From assembly GCA_900549915.1 (NCBI GenBank), contig URQF01000004.1, positions 1 to 31,812 of the forward strand: a stretch of DNA of 31,812 nucleotides. Direction: 5' to 3'. Under the pieces are notes generated by a model. It saw only the letters and a program-made list of their open reading frames with translations, did no database searches and was not told the DNA's origin. The DNA is from an uncultured Mollicutes bacterium (GTDB lineage: Bacteria; Bacillota_I; Bacilli_A; RFN20; CAG-288). Below, piece after piece: positions 16,027-24,495 of the stretch (position 1 is the first letter of the stretch; each line of letters starts with the position of its first letter). Position numbers and translations under genes: made by a program.

Positions 16027-17463
16027 TTGTTTGATAAAATTTTCCCCACAACTGATGGCGACCATACTTTAACAAAAGGCAATGATGGAAAATACATTTA
16101 CAGTTACGACAACCCAAACAGCTTTACAAATATTGAAGCCAGGCGTGATTTTTGCGAATTGAGAAAATCCTCTTATTTCCGAATGCCACCATATTCAAAC
16201 GCAAACAAAACAAACAATGAAATCAAAAACAACAGGCAGACTCCTTTGTTATTCAAAGATGAAACTGATTCCATTAATTTTTGGCACACCGTAATCTCAT
16301 CGCAAACAAGCAGCGATTATACAGCTGTAGTCGCTCATCATATTTCTTTGGATATTTTCAATGATGACTCCATAGCTATATTTAAATTTGATCCGACTTT
16401 TTTAACAAACATTCAAGGAACTTGGGGCTATTTATATGGAGTAGATATCAGTCCTGCAAAAAAAGAGATTAGCAGCACTAATCAATCAGTCCATGTTGCT
16501 TTTGGTTCGAAACACTCACAAGATATTGATTTCACTCCTCTAGTAACTTCTGATTATGATTTAATTTTAACTGATGCTACGCCAGAATCAAAATTCTATA
16601 TTGAAGGATTTTCCTCTGCCGCAGGAGTTGAAAACTCTGACGGTTTCACCAGTGTATTTATTCCAACTATTAGTTCAGCAAAGTTGAAAATAAATTATTC
16701 CTTCAAAGTAAATATTCACTTAATCAAAGGAAAAACATACCATATCCATGTAAGACGACTAATAACAAAACAATATTTTGGTTTTGGAAAATTTGCCATT
16801 TATGAAGCACATAATGGTCTTGGCTCTTTGCAAGAGAAACCTCTTACTGGTTCTTCAACTGGTAAGATAAGTCAGATGGTTGAATACAAAGGTCTGCAAC
16901 AAACCTATCATTTTTATAGTAAGGAAGATCAAATAGTTACTATAGCTCTATCTGCTAGTAAAGATACTTATCTTACTTTATTAGATGATAAGTATCGTCC
17001 TTTTATAAATGATGATGATAGTTTCGGAGGCAGAAACGCTGGCTTAATAATTCGTGTGAAGGCCTTCTCCCCAATTTTTGTTTCTCCCAGACTTTATTCT
17101 CAATCTTCATCAGATAAAATTTCAAGGACAATAAGCAACAGTCTATGGATTCCATCATTTCAAAACAATCACAATTACCCCACCCCTGTGATGAACATTA
17201 AAGTCGATTGTTCAAAAGCACAAGATTACTATTATTATGTTTCATTCAATGAAGATTGTGAGTTTACTCTTTACAATAAGTATTGGAGTGAGTATGCATA
17301 CGTTTATATTTATGATTCTCAATTTAATGAAATAAAAAATTCAAGAATGGATGATGACACTATGCTAGTCATAAATGTAAAATCGAATGAAGTCTTCGTG
17401 ATTCGAGTTAGTGTTTACAACATTGATAAAAAGAGTTATTTTGCATCCATTTTGGTACAATAA
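16027..17463 (+). CDS. Secreted/surface-type protein, N-terminus missing at the IS
   Basis: The open frame begins right after the right inverted repeat (first stop-free codon 15937) and has no signal peptide, no ATG and no ribosome site. TTG 16027 is only the first possible start codon. It therefore looks like a gene whose 5' end was lost when the IS arrived. The 478 residues are Ser/Thr/Asn/Tyr-rich and lack cytosolic enzyme motifs. Two C-terminal segments (about 290-360 and 400-478; TYHFYSKEDQIVTIALSA and YYYYVSFNEDCEFTLYN) have the strand pattern of pre-peptidase C-terminal (PPC-like) beta-sandwich domains; this is a guess from pattern. Strongly AT-rich. The stop lies 14 bases before the permease gene, with which it may form an operon. 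Confidence 0.65.
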   Translation: MFDKIFPTTDGDHTLTKGNDGKYIYSYDNPNSFTNIEARRDFCELRKSSYFRMPPYSNANKTNNEIKNNRQTPLLFKDETDSINFWHTVISSQTSSDYTAVVAHHISLDIFNDDSIAIFKFDPTFLTNIQGTWGYLYGVDISPAKKEISSTNQSVHVAFGSKHSQDIDFTPLVTSDYDLILTDATPESKFYIEGFSSAAGVENSDGFTSVFIPTISSAKLKINYSFKVNIHLIKGKTYHIHVRRLITKQYFGFGKFAIYEAHNGLGSLQEKPLTGSSTGKISQMVEYKGLQQTYHFYSKEDQIVTIALSASKDTYLTLLDDKYRPFINDDDSFGGRNAGLIIRVKAFSPIFVSPRLYSQSSSDKISRTISNSLWIPSFQNNHNYPTPVMNIKVDCSKAQDYYYYVSFNEDCEFTLYNKYWSEYAYVYIYDSQFNEIKNSRMDDDTMLVINVKSNEVFVIRVSVYNIDKKSYFASILVQ

Positions 17464-17477
17464 AGGAGAACAATTTA

Positions 17478-18512
17478 ATGAAAAAACATGTTGCAATAAT
17501 AGCACTTGTCTTACAGAATCTAAGGCTACTATGTCTGTCTTTTCTGACAATTTCAAAAACCAGTTTCTCCATTAACAATGAGCGATTCAGAATCGAAGAG
17601 ATTTATGCGGAAAGCAAGGAAATCAACCAAGACTACTTCAGGTTTCAAGGAAAAAGATCTGCTTTAGTCCAGTCGCTTCCAAACCCCCTACCAGGAGAGG
17701 AAATCAATGCAAGAGATGGCACCTATTCTTTCACAATCCTCACAGACGGACTAAAGGAAGACACCATCCTTTCAGAGGGACGTTACCCTGAAAACGACAA
17801 TGAAATCATGGTTTCCCGTATTTTTGAAAGCACCATAAAGCTAGCAAAAGGGGAAAAGTGGCTTGGCTATGAGTTCAAGCAAAAGCAGCTGCTTGGAGAT
17901 ACTGTGCTAAAAGTAGTTGGTATCCTAGATACAAAAGTAAACGTCTTATCAAAAGATAATCGAAGGAGCCCTTTCTTAATTAGCAGGATTGATACATCTT
18001 TTCTCTGTACAGAGAATCGGTTTAATGCGATAATTGATTCTTCTTCCAACTATATTTCAAGGTCCTACTATATTTCAAAGATAGAATCTCTGAAACAATT
18101 CAAGTCAATTCTAAGAAATCCAGATATTGAATGTACCTATCAATCAAACAAAACATCCGGTTTAGATGCCGGGGCAGTTAGCATGACAGAATTGATTCTC
18201 TATTTTCTGATTGTTCCTTTTTTCCTTGCCTATAGGATTTTATCTATTCATTTCCAAATCACCTATTCTGTCAAGGCATCCATAATCAGTTCAGTTATTT
18301 TGTTCCTCACTGGATTCTTAAGCACTCTGATAGCAGATATCATTTGGAAATCAGCAACCAGGACATCTCCTTTCTATTTCCATTTAGGATATACAGCCTT
18401 AATCTACGTTCCTTTTGTTATTTTCGGTCTTCTTGTGAATCTAGCACCTCACATAAAAAGATTCATTCACAAGAAAAAAACCGACAAGCTCTATCGCTCC
18501 ATCGGTTTATAG
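17478..18512 (+). CDS. FtsX/MacB-like permease, orphan and short
   Basis: A 344-residue membrane protein. Hydrophobic segment 1 (residues about 5-28) is followed by a 200-residue extracytoplasmic domain containing LSEGRYPENDNEIMVS, typical of MacB periplasmic core domains in FtsX-like permeases. Three membrane segments follow near 238-258 (ILYFLIVPFFLAYRIL), 268-290 and 305-328. The C-terminus is Lys-rich and cytoplasmic. The layout (one plus three spans with a large outer domain) fits an ABC permease of the lipoprotein-export/mechanotransmission type, but no partner ATPase is adjacent. AAAGGAG gives a good ribosome site ten bases before the ATG. The last 40 bases also contain the terminator of the opposing tldE operon. 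The function is open. Confidence 0.7.
   Translation: MKKHVAIIALVLQNLRLLCLSFLTISKTSFSINNERFRIEEIYAESKEINQDYFRFQGKRSALVQSLPNPLPGEEINARDGTYSFTILTDGLKEDTILSEGRYPENDNEIMVSRIFESTIKLAKGEKWLGYEFKQKQLLGDTVLKVVGILDTKVNVLSKDNRRSPFLISRIDTSFLCTENRFNAIIDSSSNYISRSYYISKIESLKQFKSILRNPDIECTYQSNKTSGLDAGAVSMTELILYFLIVPFFLAYRILSIHFQITYSVKASIISSVILFLTGFLSTLIADIIWKSATRTSPFYFHLGYTALIYVPFVIFGLLVNLAPHIKRFIHKKKTDKLYRSIGL
18473..18507 (-). terminator. Terminator of the lysS-tldE operon, inside the opposing gene
   Basis: On the minus strand AACCGA (18507-18502) pairs with TCGGTT (18484-18479), with an inner AGC/GCT pairing, and the stem runs into a T-tract (18480-18474). It lies about 20 bases after the tldE stop and inside the 3' coding end of the FtsX-like gene. 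Confidence 0.65.
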
Positions 18513-18527
18513 TTCTATAAAGTCTAA

Positions 18528-19859
18528 TTACTGATCGTCGCCGGAAAGATCTACTTCACTCACGTACCTATTCGGTATCCTATTTCCTTTGGTTATAATC
18601 GGATCCTTTGAAAATCCAACAACATGAAGGAAAAGATTTTTCAGGTTACCAGAAACAATGTTCCTATCGAAAGCATGGTCTTTCTTTCCGTTTTTGATAA
18701 CATAGCCAGAGCATGGCAGAGAGAACTGAAGGCTCTGTCCATCAATTCCGGAATTCAGTCCTTTCAATTCGGTAATGTAGATTCCGTCTTTCCTTTCCGC
18801 AAAGATTTCATCTAAGCTCTTGTCGCCTTTTTGAACCGTTAAGACCAAGGGCTCGCCTTCTCCGTTTCCACAAGAGCATCCATTGGATTCCTTGTTCTCT
18901 TCATGAGCAGTCTCTAAAGAGTAGAAATAAGTCTTAAGAATACCTTTTTCAATAACAGGAAAATCTTGAGTCGGATAACCATCTGCATCAAAAGAACCAG
19001 ATCCCCTGTATTCGATATGCGGAGTATGAAGGATAGTCACAGCATCCGACCTGATTTTCTGATTGAGCTTTCCTTCAAAGAGAGAAAGGTGTTTATGAAC
19101 CTGTTTTGCAGACAGCTGTCCCCTATAGCAGTTCAGAAGAACAGAAGCCCTGCTTTCTGAGAAAACACAGGGATAAGTTCCTGACGGGAGGCACTCGGGG
19201 TGGAAGAAATCCATGGTTAATTCAAGCAAGGAAGGAATCTTTTCCTCTAGTTTCTTCTTTAAATCGGTTAAGGAAATCCTAGAATAAGCACCCTTCTCGG
19301 AATTCCGGATAACTCCATCTTCGCTTTTCGCAGAGATATACCTGCTTCCCGTAAAGTACTTCGTTTCTTCTTTACAGTCTAATCCAAGACTGTTCTTCTT
19401 TTCACCGCCCTCTTCAGACCTAGAAAAAGAAACGTCGACATTGATAATCCGGGAATCCTTTGAACGGATTTCATCGGAAAGGGAAGAAGCTTCTTTTCTC
19501 CTCTCTTCTAAATTCGATGGAACGAAGTCCTCACGAAGAGTCTTGGCCTTTTCATATTCCGCCTTGCCATCAAAGTAGTTCTCAATCTTATCTTCTCTGC
19601 CAAAAGAAGACCTCTCTTTGACAGAGGAAATAATATCATCCCTCCTATCCGGCTCATACGAATCAAGACTATAGATTCCCTTTTTTCCATCATAGATTCC
19701 TTTAAAGGAATACTGAGAAGAGGAACCAATCTGCTGACTCTCCACTTCCTCATTATGAATAGAAAGACTCGTTTCTTTCGAATAGCTCTCCGAAACAGAA
19801 AGAAAATCCATCCCAGCTTGCTTTGCAGCAAGGAAACATGCTTTGGAATCAATGTTCAT
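18528..19859 (-). CDS. tldE: TldE/PmbA-family metallopeptidase partner
   Basis: Non-metal-binding half of the TldD-TldE protease, which degrades unfolded or modified peptides; in E. coli it matures microcin B17 and degrades the antitoxin CcdA. It has 443 residues. It has the family layout and lacks the HExxxH zinc motif present in TldD. Conserved C-terminal pieces include YRGSGSFDADGYPTQDFPVI, GILKTYFYSLETA and LKGLNSGIDGQSLQFSLPCS, matching the GTRNPIDG and SL.ASGY regions of PmbA. An unusual Cys-Gly patch (NGCSCGNGEG) lies near residue 340. GAAGGAAG precedes ATG 19859. It follows tldD by two bases and is last in the lysS operon. Confidence 0.93.
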   Translation of the reverse strand: MNIDSKACFLAAKQAGMDFLSVSESYSKETSLSIHNEEVESQQIGSSSQYSFKGIYDGKKGIYSLDSYEPDRRDDIISSVKERSSFGREDKIENYFDGKAEYEKAKTLREDFVPSNLEERRKEASSLSDEIRSKDSRIINVDVSFSRSEEGGEKKNSLGLDCKEETKYFTGSRYISAKSEDGVIRNSEKGAYSRISLTDLKKKLEEKIPSLLELTMDFFHPECLPSGTYPCVFSESRASVLLNCYRGQLSAKQVHKHLSLFEGKLNQKIRSDAVTILHTPHIEYRGSGSFDADGYPTQDFPVIEKGILKTYFYSLETAHEENKESNGCSCGNGEGEPLVLTVQKGDKSLDEIFAERKDGIYITELKGLNSGIDGQSLQFSLPCSGYVIKNGKKDHAFDRNIVSGNLKNLFLHVVGFSKDPIITKGNRIPNRYVSEVDLSGDDQ

Positions 19860-19861
19860 TT

Positions 19862-21253
19862 TTAGTCTTCCTTCTTTCCACCGACAAGCCTATGAGAAAT
19901 AAGCAACGTCGGTTGACCAACCGATACCGGAATACTGCCGCTAGCCGCACCACACCTTCCAGGAGCTAAGGCAAGATCATCACCGACCCTTGTGATATTT
20001 TTGAGAATTTCATATCCATATCCCGTCAAGGTAACCGGTTTGATCCTATGATCTAACTTGCCATCCTTAATCACATAAGCGATATCACTCGTGAAAAGGA
20101 ATTGATCCGTGGTAGGGTTCACTTGTCCACCTGAAAAAGCCTTGCAATAAATGCCGTCTTTTACAGAAGCAATAATATCTTCCTTTTTGCTCTTTCCGTT
20201 TCCAATGTAGGTGTTGGTCCTACGAGTGGTTGGAGCATACTTATAGTTCTGACGACGACAAGCACCCGTCGGTTTCCTACCTAATCGCTGACCATTATCC
20301 TTATCCAGCCTATAAGATACAAGAACACCGTCTTTGATTAACTGATTCTTTGTCGGGGCATGTCCCTCATCATCAAAGCTTTCGCTTCCCCATGCATTCC
20401 AAATCGTGCCATCATCAAAGGCGTTGACAACATCCGAGGCAATCTTTTCTCCAAGCTTGCCAGCAAAAGGAGATTCTTGATGGGAAATCGCAACACCTTC
20501 CAGCGGATGGCCACACGATTCATGGAAAAGAACTCCACCAAATCCATTTCCAAGAACAACCGGCCTTTCTCCGCTTGGTCCATAGGGAGCAGAAAGAAGC
20601 TCAACCGCAAGTTCCGCTTGTTCTTTACAGATTCTAGGGAAATCCGTTTCCTTTAGAAGCTCAAGTCCTTCCCTTTTGGAAGGAGCATCATATCCAGTTT
20701 CAAACTCTTTTCCATCGGTAGCTACAGCAACAACAGCAAGCCGACAGACCGGTTGATGTTTCTTGCAGAAAAAGCCATCGGAATTGTAGATTTCAATATA
20801 AGCATCCACGTTGGCTAAAGAAACGGTCACATCCTGAATCAAGGGTGAGACAGAATAAGCCGCCTTTTCCCCTTCTTCGAGATAGGCGAGCTTTTCCTCT
20901 AGGCTTTTTGCAGAGAAAGGAATCTTCCTCGGGCAAAGATCCGAGAACTTCTTTTCTACTAGCTGAGATAAAACCTTTTCCTGGCTTCCATCAAATCCAT
21001 AGGAAAGACTCTTTGCCAAGGAAATCAGAGCAGGAACAGAGATATCGGAAGAGTATCCGTAAACAGTCTGTTTTCCTTTCCTGAGCCGGATACCAGCCCC
21101 GATCGTATGGCTCTTGGATACCCCATAAGGCTTCTGATATCTCCGAGCAATATTCTCACTCTTGCTATCCTGCAGATAAATCTCTGCAAAATCCGCACCG
21201 GTAGCTAAACCAGCATTCAAAATCTGGATAGCTTCATCATTCGTAAGTTTCAT
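19862..21253 (-). CDS. tldD: TldD metallopeptidase
   Basis: Zinc-bearing catalytic half of the TldD-TldE heterodimer, cytosolic. It has 463 residues, close to E. coli TldD (481). The zinc motif is H244-ESCG-H249 in LFHESCGHPLEG, the defining HExxxH of the family. GTIWNAWGSESFDDEGHAPT, RRTNTYIGNG and KAFSGGQVNPTTDQFLFTS are further signature blocks. It starts as ATGA on the stop of the ABC permease, so it is translationally coupled to an exporter, and tldE follows two bases later. In genomes that make azole-modified peptides TldD/E can be the leader peptidase; I found no precursor or cyclodehydratase gene here, so a general proteolytic role is the simple reading. Confidence 0.95.
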   Translation of the reverse strand: MKLTNDEAIQILNAGLATGADFAEIYLQDSKSENIARRYQKPYGVSKSHTIGAGIRLRKGKQTVYGYSSDISVPALISLAKSLSYGFDGSQEKVLSQLVEKKFSDLCPRKIPFSAKSLEEKLAYLEEGEKAAYSVSPLIQDVTVSLANVDAYIEIYNSDGFFCKKHQPVCRLAVVAVATDGKEFETGYDAPSKREGLELLKETDFPRICKEQAELAVELLSAPYGPSGERPVVLGNGFGGVLFHESCGHPLEGVAISHQESPFAGKLGEKIASDVVNAFDDGTIWNAWGSESFDDEGHAPTKNQLIKDGVLVSYRLDKDNGQRLGRKPTGACRRQNYKYAPTTRRTNTYIGNGKSKKEDIIASVKDGIYCKAFSGGQVNPTTDQFLFTSDIAYVIKDGKLDHRIKPVTLTGYGYEILKNITRVGDDLALAPGRCGAASGSIPVSVGQPTLLISHRLVGGKKED

Positions 21254-22293
21254 CTTTTATACTCATAAGAAGATTTCTTCTTATTTTTATTCTTTTTCTT
21301 TGCAGTGAGAAAGTTCAGTGCATTACGAGAAGAAAAGATAATATCAAGAGCAAGGAAGATACCAGAGAAGATAAAAATAACCCACACCATCCTAAAAGGA
21401 GAGACCGAATGTCCAAAGAAGGATAACGTCAAGGAGAATTCATTCGTCAGCTCTTTGACAAGGGGAAGGAAGACTTCAAAACCTGGTTGAGAGAACTGAG
21501 CAGTCAGCCTTTCAATCGGACGAGTCCTAAAGTAGTTTCGAAGAAGACCGGCAGAATAGGTGCCAGGGAAGAACCTCGTGATTTCATTGATATACTTCGG
21601 TCCCCTATTCGATGGCCTATAGGCACCAATCAAGAATCCAACGCCAGCAGAGACAATAGCAACAATCGGTGACCTTACCGCTTCTCGTTGAATAAAGGAG
21701 CAGATAAAGTAAGTCAGAGCAGAGGCTGATAAGGAAGAGAGAAGAATAACCCCAATAACAGCAAGGAAATCAACAAAGGAAATCCTATAAGCACCATAGG
21801 CGGCAAGATAGATTAAGCAAATAAAGTAGACAATCAGATTGATCCTAAAAGTCACAATCCAGTTAAAAATCCTATAAGAGAAGGAAATCGTCCGTGGAAG
21901 AATCGGAGAAGAGACAAAATCCATGGAAATCTTTCGTTCCTTATCACGGACAACAATATAGTTGGAGTTCAGCGATACCGTAATACAGGAAACGGCAAGA
22001 ACACCCGAAATCATCCAGCAGTCCGCGATACCATAAATACGATGCCTCAATGGTTCCCTTTGTTCCCCTTTAAGCCTCTCAAGCGTTAATCCATGGACAT
22101 TGGTCACCCTGAAATTCTTAATTTCGTCAATTTCCATCGGACGAAGGAAGACAACATAAACAGCAAAAATCGCAAGAGGAACCATTAACGTAAAGATCCT
22201 CGTAGGGACATCCTTAAGAAAAACTAAGAAATGACGACGAACCAAGGATAAAAACGCACGCCATTGATTCGAGTAAGACTCATTCCGCTTCAT
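21250..22293 (-). CDS. ABC-2-type exporter permease
   Basis: Membrane subunit of an ABC-2 (DrrB/NatB-like) exporter. With ATG 22293 it has 347 residues. The layout is a cytoplasmic N-terminal helix (AFLSLVRRHFLVFLKDVPTR), a first span (IFTLMVPLAIFAVYVVFLRP), an outer loop of about 50 residues, then five spans: residues near 95-118, 150-175, 185-210, 215-235 and 310-332. There is a large loop before the last one. The basic tail, KKKNKNKKKSSYEYK, is cytoplasmic. The start is fixed by GGGAGG about ten bases upstream; a longer frame from 22347 has no such site. It overlaps the ATPase gene by 14 bases and tldD by four. The substrate is unknown. Confidence 0.9.
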   Translation of the reverse strand: MKRNESYSNQWRAFLSLVRRHFLVFLKDVPTRIFTLMVPLAIFAVYVVFLRPMEIDEIKNFRVTNVHGLTLERLKGEQREPLRHRIYGIADCWMISGVLAVSCITVSLNSNYIVVRDKERKISMDFVSSPILPRTISFSYRIFNWIVTFRINLIVYFICLIYLAAYGAYRISFVDFLAVIGVILLSSLSASALTYFICSFIQREAVRSPIVAIVSAGVGFLIGAYRPSNRGPKYINEITRFFPGTYSAGLLRNYFRTRPIERLTAQFSQPGFEVFLPLVKELTNEFSLTLSFFGHSVSPFRMVWVIFIFSGIFLALDIIFSSRNALNFLTAKKKNKNKKKSSYEYKR

Positions 22294-23272
22294 GATGATC
22301 AGCCTCCCTGATCTGTTTGATGCCAGTGACATTGAGGAAAACATCATCCCTGCTTCCCTTCTTCACTTCAAAGTCATCCATAATATCTTTGTATTTTTCT
22401 AACAGTGCAATCGCATCCTTGGAATCTTTAACCTTCACCTGATAAGTATGGGCATCATGATTATAAGAATAAGGTCGCTCCATTCCTTTCCTAATTGTTT
22501 CAAAGTCATCCGTATTCTTGTGATGAATCCTGACATAATCACCAGAATAAGTATCCCGTAAGAAAGCGGGTGTGCCTTCGGCAATAATATGTCCGTGGTT
22601 CCTAATTAAAACATAAGTTGCTTTTTCTGCTTCTTCCCTGTAATGAGTAGTTAAAAACACAGTCATTCCAGTCTGTTGACGAAGTGTATTAACAAGGTTC
22701 CACACAGAAAGGCGAGTCTGTGGGTCAAGTCCTGTCGTTGGTTCATCAAGAATCAAAAGCTCCGGATCATGAACCATGGCACGTGCAATATCCACACGTC
22801 GTCTCTGTCCGCCAGAGAGTTTGCCAACGGGACGATTCCTAAAGGAAGACAAATCAAGCCTATCCGTTAGAACCTGAAGCCGCTTTTTGAATTTATCGCC
22901 AGTGATTCCGTAAAATCCCGCACGAAGAGTAAGATTCTCTTTCGGAGTCAGAACTGGATCCAGGACCGAGTTCTGGAAGACGATTCCAATCTTGTTTTTA
23001 ATGGCATCCCGGTGCTTATCCAAGTCAAGTCCATCAATATAAATCTTTCCAGAATTTTTAGGAATAATACTGGTAATGATGTTAATCGTGGTCGACTTAC
23101 CAGCGCCATTTAAACCAAGGAACGCAAAAAGGCTTCCTCTTTTCACTGAAAACGAAATTCCATCAACCGCAGTGAAATCATCATAGGTCTTCACAAGCTG
23201 AGACACTTCCCTAATGACATCACTTGGTGAATGAATTTCGTCTTTCTTATGCCTATTCAATAAATTAATCAT
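22280..23272 (-). CDS. ABC exporter ATP-binding protein (DrrA/NatA-like)
   Basis: Nucleotide-binding subunit that powers the adjacent ABC-2 permease. It has 330 residues. The Walker A is G53-LNGAGKS-T61, the Q-loop is IVFQ100, the signature is L152-SGGQ-156 (GKLSGGQRRRVDIARAM), Walker B is LLILDEPTTGLDP with Asp176/Glu177, and the switch His is in LTTHYREEAE. An extra C-terminal domain (residues about 235-330) follows the core, as in DrrA-type proteins. The N-terminus has a 20-residue extension, rich in charged residues, before the first strand. The start overlaps the stop of the hydrolase gene as ATGA, and the permease starts inside its last codons. Confidence 0.95.
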   Translation of the reverse strand: MINLLNRHKKDEIHSPSDVIREVSQLVKTYDDFTAVDGISFSVKRGSLFAFLGLNGAGKSTTINIITSIIPKNSGKIYIDGLDLDKHRDAIKNKIGIVFQNSVLDPVLTPKENLTLRAGFYGITGDKFKKRLQVLTDRLDLSSFRNRPVGKLSGGQRRRVDIARAMVHDPELLILDEPTTGLDPQTRLSVWNLVNTLRQQTGMTVFLTTHYREEAEKATYVLIRNHGHIIAEGTPAFLRDTYSGDYVRIHHKNTDDFETIRKGMERPYSYNHDAHTYQVKVKDSKDAIALLEKYKDIMDDFEVKKGSRDDVFLNVTGIKQIREADHHEAE

Positions 23273-24489
23273 GCTTTACTACTCTCTTTCGACAAAATAA
23301 ATGGAGATTCTTTTACCTTCTTTTTATTCAAAGACCTATTCTTTGCCCAATTCTTCTGGATAATACGAGCTAAGTCGAAGGCAAAGGACATCCTGGCCTT
23401 CTTTTCCTTTTTATCTTGCTTTGGAAATTCTAGAATAAACTTTCTCCTGAAACGGCTCGGATTCGCAATAATCTCTCCAGCTTCCGTAATTCCGATATCA
23501 TTGATGGTACTGAATAGTCCAGATACTAACCTTTCTTTTTCTTTCTTTTCTTTCAGCTTCGTTTCCAAAAGCTCATTCACACTATCCGCAAGCAACAAAG
23601 CGGTCGGATCAAGTGCATCTACAGTATCCAGTTCATAAAGGCAGTCTTTCTTCAGATGCCAGTTTGCTAAATCGTGTTGATTGACAAAGTCATTCTTTGG
23701 AGAAGACAGGACGATCTTCGTCACCTGTTCATGGAGAAGCAGAGAACCGACAACATCGCACTGAGGAACAATATGAATGATTTTCTCCTGCATCCGGAGA
23801 TGACCAGGAAGATCATAGATTTCCTTAGCAAGCCCCGGTCCATCATCGCTGTAGACAGTAAGAATACGTTCGGATTCTTCTTTTGAAAGCATCGATGCCG
23901 CATAGACAGCAAGGTTTCCGCCTTTGGAATGACCAAGAACAACAAACTTCCGTTCCGGGTAACGCTGCCTCTGCTCCTTCAGGAACTTAGCAGCAGAGAC
24001 CTGGCCAGGGACAGAAGGATAAATAGCAAGATTCCTGCTTTCTTTCCATCCAAGAATCGAGTTATCCGTGCCACGATAACAGACTGCTATAGTATGTTCA
24101 TCCAGTTCGATGCAGAAAGCACCGAACTGTGTCTTGTCCTTATCCGAAAATTCAAATCCAAACGAGGTCCACTGCAAAGAGGAAAAACGAGAAGACTTTA
24201 GCAGAGCGGCTGCAACAAGAATCTGTTTCTTGCTCCAGTCCGGATAATGATACAGAAGGAAATCGGGACGAAGCCAATAAAGAAAGTCCTCGGCTGCCTG
24301 CTTCAGAGAGAGAGGCTTAAAAGACTCATTGGTCTTTTCAAACTTCTCCCATGGAATGTAGGCAAGACAGGCGAGGACTAAATTATCAGCATCATTAAAA
24401 CGGAGTTCTTGAAAGGAAGTGTTTCCATAAGCATAGAGATAATCCCAGATGTTCGGGAAATCCTTCTCCAAAAAGCTCCGTTCAGACAT
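23269..24489 (-). CDS. Alpha/beta hydrolase, DUF2974 (Mbeg1-like) family
   Basis: A 406-residue protein with a lipase-like serine hydrolase core. The nucleophile elbow is G186-H-S188-K-G-G (VVLGHSKGGNLAVYAA), and CYRGTDNSILGWKE (139-142 RGTD) is the oxyanion region. YSDDGPGL and HIVPQCDVVG probably hold the acid and the structural turn, and a His in NQHDLANWH may complete the triad. This matches the DUF2974 family, common in Bacillota and of unknown substrate. No signal peptide or membrane span is visible, so it is cytosolic. The tail after residue 310 is Lys-rich. It lies six bases after the lysS stop and overlaps the ABC ATPase by four bases; its ribosome site is weak. Confidence 0.85.
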   Translation of the reverse strand: MSERSFLEKDFPNIWDYLYAYGNTSFQELRFNDADNLVLACLAYIPWEKFEKTNESFKPLSLKQAAEDFLYWLRPDFLLYHYPDWSKKQILVAAALLKSSRFSSLQWTSFGFEFSDKDKTQFGAFCIELDEHTIAVCYRGTDNSILGWKESRNLAIYPSVPGQVSAAKFLKEQRQRYPERKFVVLGHSKGGNLAVYAASMLSKEESERILTVYSDDGPGLAKEIYDLPGHLRMQEKIIHIVPQCDVVGSLLLHEQVTKIVLSSPKNDFVNQHDLANWHLKKDCLYELDTVDALDPTALLLADSVNELLETKLKEKKEKERLVSGLFSTINDIGITEAGEIIANPSRFRRKFILEFPKQDKKEKKARMSFAFDLARIIQKNWAKNRSLNKKKVKESPFILSKESSKA

Positions 24490-24495
24490 CCTATT

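Noticed and set aside
14000..16030. Short or long target-site duplication around the IS
   Set aside because: Bases flanking the two inverted repeats were compared directly and no matching word was found near either end.
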